Part shown: positions 35,461 through 47,400 of the stretch, piece by piece
How positions within the stretch are numbered: the first letter of the stretch is position 1
How the letters are laid out: the number at the start of each line of letters is the position of its first letter
NCBI GenBank assembly: GCA_028583605.1
Contig: CM053327.1
Coordinates: 22,865,629-22,929,628 of the forward strand
Length of the DNA: 64,000 nucleotides
From: Dastarcus helophoroides
Taxonomy: Eukaryota > Arthropoda > Insecta > Coleoptera > Bothrideridae
Reading direction: 5' to 3'
Notes under the pieces: generated by a model
Databases searched by the model: none
Told to the model about the DNA's origin: nothing
The model's input: the letters and a program-made list of their open reading frames with translations, nothing else
Position numbers and translations under genes: made by a program

Positions 35461-38400
35461 TAGTAAAGATCGCAATAATTTTAATTTCACTCACTGTAAC
35501 TGAAATCCGAGGTCAAAACCCTTAGATATTTACAACTCAGAAAAATAATTATAAAATTTTCCACAACAGAAATCTTTAGTGTGTAAAAAAATACAAGTGA
35601 AAGCAGAGTGCGACTTTTATTTATAACAGACATTAGTAAATCCATTTATTTGTCTACAGGCAGTTTGTATCGATCATTCTCGGGTTGATATTTTGTACTT
35701 CATTTCTAATTTGTAGCAATAGGTTCTCTAAGATTTCGATTTTAAACAACTCCACCAGAAAATACACAACGGGCTTAAATAAGATGAGCATAATGACCAT
35801 TGGGTTGGTGTTCCTTATCTGCAACAAAAATTTTGCCTAGAATTGTTCAGACATCAATATTCATAACTAATAAACACCAATAGCAAAATGACGAGAGATT
35901 TATTTTTGTTGAAATAATTTTTTTGAGTGGGAAATCTAATTCTTCTCGTATTCAAATTTGGGTTACGGAAAAACGGTTACTGCTTGCAGTCCTTAATATT
36001 TTACTATTTCATTCATAATATTACCCTACATAATATACCACATTTTTATAAAAATCTATAGAAAGGTTCTTTTCGAAAACATTCTTTCGCCCAAGTGGCG
36101 AACCTGGCGAACATATTCAACATCGTAATCTTGACAAAGAATATATTGTCTTCAGCACCAGCAAAGGTCTTTTAATTTTGCAGGTATATTGGTAACACAA
36201 TGACATTTCAAAGAAAATCTATAAAAAAATAATTGACCGATGAATTACCTTAAAAGCCTACTAAATTTGATTAAAAATTAGTAAACATTTCTTTCAAAAA
36301 ATGCCAATATAACATACACATCGATAAAAAAGTGATCGTATAACTCAATTTTACATTCGTTTTTGACGGCAAAGATAGTGGGTATTTGAAAAAAATTTAA
36401 TTTTAAATTTTTTTGGAATGATATGTCTGGAATATTGCAGAAGACGTACGAAAGGTACCAAAACAATCAGAAAGAGTGCAAATTAGGGGTCAGAAGAATT
36501 ATGAATTTTCAAATAGACCCCCGAAAACTTGATTTTTTGTATAAAATATGGTATATGTTAAAATTTTTCAGAGATATAACCATAGGGCATAGATAGGATT
36601 TTTTATAGGGTTGGCACAATCATATTGTCAAGATCTTAATTTTTTGATGACCAAAGAAAAGGTCCTCAGTTCAATCTAATCTACTTCGATTTCGCAAATA
36701 TTTTTGACGAACCAAAAAAAAAGATTCTTAAATGACTAGAGAACAAATAAAAAGTATAGTAAGTCCTCACCAAAATCTGGAGGGAGCAAACGAACTCTGT
36801 AAAATGGGAATCTAATAATTACAACAATAAAAAACTGTATATGACGATTTTTCTAGGGTTCACCTTCGCTTCTCCTTAGCTAGGCTAATGGATATAGCTG
36901 CTGAGCAAGAAAGGTTCTAGACTCGAAACTTTATGTAGAATATAAACATGAATGAAAATTGAATATTTTCATGAAAAATTAAGATGGCACTCAACTCCTA
37001 TGTTTCTTGAAGTGGCACCATCTGCCTACTACATTAATATTAATAGCATTTTGGGAAGTCAAACATTTTCTAACGTATGTAAATTATCCTGTACCTTATA
37101 AATTTTTCCGCAATTAAATTGTGTTAAGGAACTGAAAGTGATCGAAAGGATACTGTCATACTCTAGTATGGCAAATACAAGAAGTTGCCGTGCCTTTTCT
37201 GTCCTGACTTTCTTGCCTCCTTGCCTGCCATTTCCATTTCGGAATAGTTTCGCCTTTAGTGTGAATAGCAAACTGACTTAGCGTACTGTTGTCTTGGATT
37301 TTTGTTTTACATTCCCATAGTATTTGCAGATGTGCTTTCTTTCTCTTTGGTATGGTCGATATACTGTATTCACCGCTTAAGGCGTATCCTTTTCCTTCCT
37401 CTTTGTGCCACCTTTACTTCGGAAAACTTTTGCCTTTATGGTTGACATATTCTGATTGATACTCTCTTGTATTTTGAATTTGGAGAATTTGGTGTTTTTT
37501 CTTTGTTCCTGGGAAAATTTTTATGATGTCGGGAAAAACGTAGAACACTTTTAGTATTTTCTTCATACTCTTGATAGTATTATACTTTCCACAGACACTG
37601 ACCGTGGAATTATTCGAAACCGTTGACGTTGTTTCTTATTTTATTTCTTTACAGTGAAATGAATCTAAATAACAATGATTCAGGATATCAGAATGGATAA
37701 CAAAATTGAAACATATTTTTAAATGAATCAGTATCAGTACTAAGTACAGAATAAATAATAAAAGTAATATTTACCTAATTTTTAATGTCCAGTTTTGTTT
37801 TCAGGCCATTTGTAAGCAGTTCCATAACGAATATAACGCAAGCCAATATATTCCCGGAACATAAAATAATGAAAGCTCCTAATAGTTTCTTTAAATTGAT
37901 AAGTTTGTTTTCCGGGTTGTACCTAGAATTTGTAGAAAATGTTTCAGCTAAACCCATTTCCTTAGTATACAGCATTTTTAACCAAAAATTGATTAATCCA
38001 GATTCTTGCAGTCTTTTAATGGTTTTATTGAGTCTATATGTTAAAGGTGAATTTTTTTGAAGTAACAGGTTGCTATAAAATTTGGTGACACATGCTGGCA
38101 ATACTTTTAAATGATTCATGATAGGATTAGCTACATCGTAGACTTCCGTTACGAAATGAGAATTAATTATTGTAGGCTGGAACTACCATAATGACCAGTT
38201 CTAAGCAAAATATTTTTGGTGTAAGGTGACTTTTCTATTCTATGTAATTTTGCTACCTCTAAGTATATTGACACGTCCGATATATTTCTAAAAGATTTAT
38301 ATATATTTTTGATGCGGTCATCAATATCAACCCATTTAATTTTTTCATTTACCATGTCCTCAAAGCTTTTGACATCTTTTGTCAACTGAGGATACGTTAA

Positions 38401-41400
38401 TATACTGCTTATTCCAGCTGAGAAGTAAACAGAAACCAGAGAGAATGCTATACAAAAACATATTAAAATGAAGCGCAGGGGACTTTCATCATTATTTGGA
38501 AATTCGGTAATACTACCATTAGTAATCATTCTGAACAGTTGCAGGACTATTTTACTGATGGTGGAGTTTTTCGTAAAGTATCTCTTGGAGTGTTTTACTT
38601 TAACTATCTTGGCAAATATTGTGACCAACAGAGTGACAACGAAACTGGAAAATACAACATGTTTGTTAAATATGCGATATATAAATGTGTTTTCGGGTAA
38701 CAAAAGTGGTTTTGGCACAAGGAATGTTAAGCAACCTTGAATATAATAGTCACTTACATCTACCGAATTATCCACAGCTAAAGCACCCCAATGCGCGCAA
38801 CCTGCTATATCCGCTATTTTGTTTTCAACATAATTAGTGCTTTTGAACCACAGGTTATTGAACTTATCCTTTGACTTTTGCAGAACGTCGAAGTATAAAA
38901 CACTGTTTTTGAAAGTTTCTTTAAGGATCATATATTCTATGCCATCGACTACGGAATTCTTTTGTAAAATAATAAATGGCTTGCAATTGAAAGTTGCTAT
39001 TTTTATTGTTTCTTTTGGTGGTGTTACAAAAATCCGATTTAGGGTCAAATTGAAGTTCTGAAAATAATCTTGTAATTTGATAATTGAATTTTGCTTCTTG
39101 TTACTACATACAGTAATGTTAAATAGTTCACCCTCTTTTTTTACAAAATTTAACAATTCTATTTTTTTCTTTGACACCAATTCCAAACAGTACTTCTGGA
39201 ATAATATATCGTGTCCATTGTATACTAATATTTTAGTATGAGGTTTTATAATATCCATGTTAGCGTCAATAAGTCCTGTGTCAGCAAATATATAGCTGCT
39301 GCATCTTTTGTTGGCAGCTGTTAAGTTAGAAAGAACAATCAAGGGTTTCATTGTTATTAAATCATCAAATAGAACTGAGTTTTCTGCCCTACTTCTTACG
39401 TAACATATCCAGTGGTTATCTGAAAATATTCTATTTATCATCTTCGTCAGTATCACTAATTGTGGCGTAAGTAAAAATCCTGATGCGAAAATAAAGCAGT
39501 GTTCAAATTGCAGACATAATGTTTAATTTCCATTATTCAGTTCTAAATAAAAAATCCGTAATTATAGTAATGTTTATATTTCATTTAAAATATGTCAAAT
39601 TTCATGGATTGTATGGTGGTAAAGTTTTTAATTCTCTTACTTAATTTGGTCAATAGAATCAATTTTAATCGGAATTGCCTTAATACAAACTGTTGTCTGT
39701 GTAAAACATGAAGGTAGACTACAGAAAATAAATAAAGTAGGAAAGTATCGCAATGACATTTTTTTATCGATTAATTTTTTTTAACAAAGTTGATGTTTGA
39801 GAAAATCTTAAATGAGCTAACTTTCTTTATTTATTTACGAAATACTTTAAAAGCTTTATTATAAAGGTTGCTTCATATATTTTTTGCATGATTTACTTAC
39901 TTTTCCATTTTATGACTCTAGCGTTTTAATGGTGAAAATGAGTTAGTTGGTCCTAAATTTTTTATGAGATATTTTCCAGAATATAAAAAAATTGTTTTTA
40001 GGCACAACAAACATTTCAGAATAAGCAATTATTTACGTCGGAAACACTAAAAGTATATATACTAATAATGGCTTCAATCTAAAATTAATAACTGAATTAA
40101 CCATTTCAGTCTTTACTGAGTCAAATGTTTTAAATAATCAAATATTAATTTTTACGAGACATTTTGGAATGGAGTCGTTGCAGTTTGCAATCGTCACTTC
40201 CATGTTTTACATGTCAAGAACATGGTTTAAAGACGTTACTCTTTAGTATCTTCTAAAAATATTTGCAGCAATTTACATAGCAATAGACTAATGTAAGGAG
40301 ATCAAATAAATATTTTGAGATTTGCACTAAAACTTCCAAAAACAATTAAAAGAGTAGGTATTTATAGAAATTGAGATTTTTCAAATACTGATTTTTGCTG
40401 AATTGTCGTTTCTCTCTTTTTAAAAAACGCTTTTAAACTGAATATTTTAATTTTAAAATTAAGAAACAAGTTATTTAATATACTAGTAGCTTTCTACAAG
40501 ACTGATTTTTTGGAAATATATTAGCAGACTTGAATGTTAGCCAGAAAGTCGAAAAAAAGATGGAAATTTTGAAATTAAGGTTACCAAAGTTATAAAAAAA
40601 ATCCGAATGTTTCAATTTTGAGGAGAGAATTTGAAAAAAACACAACCAAATTCCTTAAAAAATTTAAAAAAGTTCCAGAAAACATTTAACATTTTTAAAA
40701 AATACTAAATTTGGAAGCAAAGTCAAAATTATAGGAAAAATCAAAATTACGAAAAATCGCATAATTATAGGTGCTAGAAAATTTTCAGAACTTCTTTTTT
40801 GACTCCAGTAACGAAATTCGAACTTTATATTGAGATATTCAATCAATTTCTTTTTCTCGAAATTGCGAGTTTTAAAAAACATTTTCAAAACGTCAACAGA
40901 AACATAAAATATTGTTAGCTTAAGATCGAAATTAAAAAAAGATTTCGGTAAAAGTAGGATATGATATGAGAAGAACCCCAGAATTCCTTTTTCTTAGTGG
41001 TAACGTGTTGATATCATCTATCTTCCACATTCATGCTACAGATCAATTTGGAACAAAATCACTGGAAATCATTATCAAAACAAAATTTCAATATTTAATT
41101 TATCTACATTTTTTTGTAGAACGAACTGGTCCTTGGTTACCTTCAAAAATTGATATGCAAATCTTGTCCTCTAGAACCAAGAAAGATTAAAAATACAAGA
41201 GCAAGTGTTGTTGCGTTTTTAGATCTTCTCTGATTTCAGGAGACAATATTAGATATATCAATCATTCATAAATAAATAAGTTCAACGCATAACGGTTAAA
41301 AATTGCAGGAAAACATTCTCGTGATGACTTAATTCAGGAAAGTCCTTCAGATCAAACCCCAACAGTATTAAAACATGAACCAACAGTATCCACTTCGACA

Positions 41401-44400
41401 ACAGCTACTGTTACAATTACTGCTACAATTACGAAAGTTTCAGACGAGGAGGTTTGTAGTAACATTTTCTGTTAACCTCCATCCACGTTTTCTATATGTT
41501 TAGGCTGGATGGGTTTCATCTCCAAAAGATACCAATTTCCCAGAAACTATTCCCGAAGAAAGCTCAAGTACAGAGGAGGAGCATGTAGTCATATTTAGAT
41601 TACCACCACTCCATGAATCTGATGGATTTTTGCGAGATCCGTCAATTTATACGGTCAGTGGTCACAGCTTTTACGTTAAGTTAATTTTTCAGATATATCT
41701 TTTGTAGGCTGAAACAAGCCTTTTTCAATTAGCGATGAAAAAGAATGCAGCTAAGACCGGTATTAAATTGGATCAGCCAGGCTATTTTTCAACAGATTTA
41801 AAAAGTATATCTAACGTACAAAAAACTGGGTAAACATTTCACCATATAGTAGATCAATTTTTTATTGTAAAATATATTATATAGTTTTAACATTCTTAAT
41901 ATTTTGCTAGCTCTTCAGCAGAAAAGGAATTCATAGATAACACACATCTCCCAACTGAACCTGACGAAACCAAAGCTGCACATAAAAGCTTTTCAGGATG
42001 TTGTGCTGGAGATATTATATCTGCCACTTTCTTCGATGTTGCCGTTCTCAGATGCTTATTTATAACACACTGGCAGGAAGAAGGAATATACTGGGCTTTA
42101 CATTATATGTACAACAGGTTTTTAGCACATAAAAAAACAGTCGACATTTAGCTCCGACAAATCGTTGTAGATTAAGGGATATAAGTGAAGAGTCAGTAGG
42201 ACAACAGCAACCAAGGCGAAGAAGCAATTCGCTCCCAATTCCAAAAATTGAAGTATCCTTATATCAAGGAAATGATTCAAAGAAGTCGGATAACAAAGAT
42301 TTCATTGAAGTTCCCGAAATTAAAGATGTTTCATTATTAGCAGGTAAGTTAAAAAAGTAAGAAAGTAATGTATATTAATCGATAATTATAATAGAATCTC
42401 CATATATAAACCAGAAAGTGAGATCAGAGGGTTCTCTACATAGAAGAGGTGCCAGCGAAAAGGTGAAGAAAAAGATGAAGATGGCCGATCTTAAAGCTTT
42501 TGTTGAAACTAAATTACTCTCCAAATCTGACAAAGCTTTAGAAAAAATAGGCCAATACGAACGTAAATCTATGGAAGGTCAAGAGGTAAGAGTAGTTTAA
42601 TTTTGGTGTTACATTTCATAAACAATTCTTTACTAAGGTCGAATAGGAACATCAACAAACATATGTTATTTTGTTTATCTTATAGCGGGTAACAAATATT
42701 TGGAATAAAACTTAAATTCTTCTTAGCTTTTGGACATTTTCTTGAAGTTGTCTATAATGTATTGTGTATCTAGTAGTAAAATCAATTTCCCAGACAGCGA
42801 TGTAAATTGTTGACTGAGGCGTATACCTCGTAGTAAAAGCACATTCCCAGACTTCGAGGTTTGTTGGCCTCGGCCGACAATTTATATCATCGTCCTGGAA
42901 TGTATTGCTTTTACTACTAAATGCACAATATGCTAATTTCATAATATTTCTACTATTCTTTCAATTCCTTTATACGATCATTATCAATTGTGTCTTACTG
43001 ATTTGTTTTGCCTTTTTTTACGGAGTTTTGGCCGTTGCGAGTATTTGTCCATGAACATGAAGAAATTTAACATTACGGTCTCTTGCATTTTTTTAATGCA
43101 ACTAATTCTTACCAAGGAAATCGTGGTAAACGAAAGGGTAGACATTATCAAAATACAGCAATAGTAATTAAACAATAAAACTTAGCGGTTGCTTATTTAA
43201 ATTCTCTTTATTGTCTCTTTTGATGATTTTTTTATTTGTTAAAGTTTACAATCATTATTTATAATTTGTTTTAGTTGAAAGTTGTTCTATGTTCATAATT
43301 ATTCATTATTTTGGTTTTTTGTTATGAAAATTAAAATTGAAAATGAACCATATTTGTTCGAGCATCTCGCTGACAAGTGTAGAATGTGAGCCTTCTAATA
43401 CGTGTTTTTATTTTTTAAGAAATATTTAATTAAACCGCCTCTTTCTAATCCAAAAAATTTTAAAAAATCTTAATTTTTTAAATTAATTTTATTTACATTA
43501 TGAATGATTATCTAGATCAGTTTTTTTTGTGATATTTAAATATCTTTTACATGATTGTGTGCGATCTACATGCTTTCGTCATAATATCTGTTTTTCATTG
43601 ATTTGAAAAGCGATCTAATTGAGGAAAATATTTAACCTGATTCTAATAGAGTTTGTGTGTTTAGAGAGATAAGGTATAGGACGAGAAATACAAGAAGCAT
43701 TCGATTCGTAGTATTTGTACTCTACAAACTAAACGCACAATAAACAATATCCGGTGCTTGAATAATGTATTGCTTTCTGCTGATCTCTCTTCTGATCTGA
43801 TTAGCCATTATATTTAGAGAAAACTTTGTTCAATATTTTCGTCTAATATGCATATTTGTTTTAATAAAAAAATTGTATGCATATGTCTTATGATTATAAT
43901 ATATAGAGTTTTTTTAATAATAATTTTTAGGAATATCATCGCAGTTTTGATAATGAAGAAGACAATTTATCCAGACCAGTTTCTGCTGCCGATAAAATGT
44001 TCGAGCCTATGCCCACTAATCTGGTCAAAGGAAAAAGCATGCCAAGTTTAAGGTAAATTTAAATGTTGTAACCGAATTAGCAATGTTAGCAGCTCCAGTC
44101 CGGCAGATGCGCTCGTTAGGCCTATAGATCAATTTTTAGTCATTCTTGTCGGTAAAAAAATGACCCAAAATAAATTTAGTCCCAATGCTACCCCCAAAGG
44201 GTATTAGGAGTACAAAAAATATGCTTTTTGCGAAAACTGTCATTAAAAACTTATTTTTAGATGACACTCTTCAAATGTTTAAAGACAGAACCTAACAGTA
44301 ATTTTATATCCTATAGTTTAGTTAACAGGAACATCACACATATGAACTCACCTTGCAAAAGATACAGGAAAATTTGTACTTGGTACGATCCTTTATATAG

Positions 44401-47400
44401 TTGTATTTTAAAATCTCTGAGTTTGTGACCTGGAGGGTTGCTGCTTTCGTCGCCATGTTGAAAAATAGAAAGACATTCACCTTTTCCAGATTATATTTCA
44501 TTACCGGTGCGAGATACTCTAATAAATGTTATTACAAAAAATTTAGAATGTGAGTGATCTTTTGTACATTTTTTTTGTTCCATAATATTTTTTCTCATAT
44601 CAATAGTTTCTTAGAGTGCTTCTTACTCTTTTCCATATTACAAATACATAGAGATGGTATAATAGGCACGATTTTTGACGTGATTTTCCCAGAAGGCATA
44701 GACCAATAAATCGTAGAAAATTAATGTTTAGATATTTTTCGATCTTTTTTTTTTCGTCTGGATTGCTTGGGATAGATATGTTGGTCAGAATTTATACATT
44801 CCACTTGAAAATCTGCCCCTTGATTTTCATAATCATCATTTGACTTTTTCAAGATGCCGAGATAGCGTACTTAAAATAACAAGAAAATATGTATTGATAA
44901 TTATGAATTATTTCTAAATAGAATTACTGCTATTATACATATTGTCCTCGAATTTTCAAATTGTAAAATTATACTACCCTTTTTTTTAACATGGGAACTA
45001 CGTTTTCAACACGAAATATATGTCGAATATTTGTCATGCATTTTCCTAAGGTCAAATAAGTTCTACATGTGTCAGATTTGCAATTTGAATTTGTTTTTTC
45101 GTCATAACACTATGGGCATTTATGCATTATACTCTTACCTGATGTTATTAAGTAAACTGATGGGAAAGTTTAATCGTTTTACACATTCTTTACATACAAA
45201 TATATGTTGTACAGTCAGAATTTTTGCAATGTTCGTAGATAATAATAAATTAAGTATAAAAGCAATTTGAAACTTATTTTATTAATTTGGCACTATAGAA
45301 ATTTATGTGGTTTATTCAAATTTGTTTTAATGTTATTGATGTTTTATGTGAAGAATGTCATTGTTGTCTCATCTTACCTATCCTTAAGCCTTAAGTGTTT
45401 TCTTATGGGTTTTACTCTTTCTCTCTTTCTTAGCTGTTTATTAGATGAAATAGCTGCTGGGGGGTAAGTTAAGTAGATAAACTTTCCTTATTTGTTTAGC
45501 TTTATGGCATTTTAAATAAGCTACAAACTAAAACAATCAGATTATAATAAAAATGCAATAAAACTAAACAACTTTCCTTTTACTTTTTCTTTGTAGAAGT
45601 ATTTGCTAATGTTTTGTTATGATTTGCTTATGTATGATGACATAGTATGATTTTTGTTAAAATGGGCTGTGATTCAAAAGCAGGTTTATTCTTCTGTTAT
45701 TCTGATCTTCATTTTAGTTTATATTAATTAATTACCCAATCATGCCAAACTCTATAATTTAGTATTTTATTTAGATATATTGGCGAAACTCATTGGGAAA
45801 GAAGAAGAGCTAGTAGAAGTGGACATACTCAGCCAATTGCTAATCCAATTATTACAGTGACTGAGCACACACCCATACCATCTCCAGATTATCTAAGAAG
45901 ACAAGTGAGTTTTAGAATATTTTCAGGTTGTGTTATAAATCATCAAATTTTCCTTAGGGTTCCATGGATAGTCAACTAGATGCAGCAAGTTTATCTAACA
46001 AGCATTTAAGTGAAAGAAAACCCAGCTTAACTCGGTCTCAGACAGATTCTAATATAACTTATGCTAGTGATGATGTTCCAGAAGCTCAGGGATCTTTCTG
46101 CTATATCACTAAGGATGGCGATATTGATTTTCAAGTGGTTCTAAAGGTAATTATAATAATCATGTTGCATTTACCATTGGCCCGATATTCCTTAGAAATA
46201 TTTTTAATTTTTTAGAAAGTTAAGTATAGGATGGTCATTATTGTGTCATCATCAGTTTGTAGTATGTTACGGAAAAGAGGTATAAAAAAATAATACAACA
46301 TTAAATAACATACAGAGCGATTCAAAATTTGGGTAGTCTAAAAAATATATTCTTTGAAAATTATTAAAATATTATTCAAGAATTTTAGGTTTTGTGGATT
46401 AACTTAAAAAATATTAAACTACTGATCGAAAACCTCAGTTATTTTGTATAAAATCTTTGCAAGACTTATCTAAAGCACTATTTTATGAATTTGTGTATCT
46501 CAATATTTCAAATCATATTTCGTCAAAGAAAATAAATTTATGATGCCATGGTATGATAAAGCTGACACGACAAATTTATTTATCCTAAAACTATCATCGG
46601 CCAAGAATAATGATAACTGTCGACATGCAGACACTGAAGTGCTAAAAACTACACAATATCATATGAACATAAGATACCGAAATGAAATGTAACTGTAATA
46701 TTTATATTATTTTTATAGCTGAAATTTTGCCTTTAAATCCTTACAGTAAGTTTACTAAACCACGTTCTAACTACTAAACAAAACATTTTTATTTACAACC
46801 ATTGTATCTGGTTATATGGGAATCGTAATATTATGAGAAAAAATTTCTTGAAGCACATGTTGCATAAGATATGTTTATGCTAGGAATCGTTTTGGAGAAA
46901 AGAAGTAGACTTTTGAATGTTTCCGATTTTTAAATTGTAACTGTTCATGCGTTAGATATTTTCAAGATTTCTAGGAAACTAAATTGTTTCCCTGCATGGC
47001 TGGTGTGTAAAATGTTGACATTAGCATGGGTGACAATTCATTAATTTATTCTAGAGAATATGCCACTGACTGGTAGTTTATTTTGGAATTTATTATAGAG
47101 CATCACTTCTTTCCTAGGCGATCCACGCAACATCCTTAAGAGACAATAGATCTTGCACATTGCGGGTTTTGGAGGTCATTTTAAACTTAATAGAAATGCT
47201 TATGGACATGGGTGTACTTAAGCAACGCTTTAGAGATGAAGCTATTCCTGGTGGTGGCAATTCACCTCCAATGCAGGATGCTAATCTAGGACAGCCGAAA
47301 AAAATGCAAACCAGTGCGACTTATGGTTCCTTGGCCACCGAACCGGAAAGAAATCTGAAGCCTATGAACTCATTTCATTTAGTAATGCATGCAATCGTGA

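Larger units (their letters stand above)
34325..37774. other. Spacer between the two IR genes, in the UNC80 intron
   Basis: Contains the second copy of a dispersed repeat (34853-34988) and an (ATT)n microsatellite at 35424-35459. The rest is AT-rich with short open frames and no family resemblance. Confidence 0.5.

Noticed and set aside
42118..42153. Earlier acceptor for UNC80 exon 12 (AG near 42151)
   Set aside because: It leads into a TAG in frame; the AG at 42169-42170 keeps the conserved reading.
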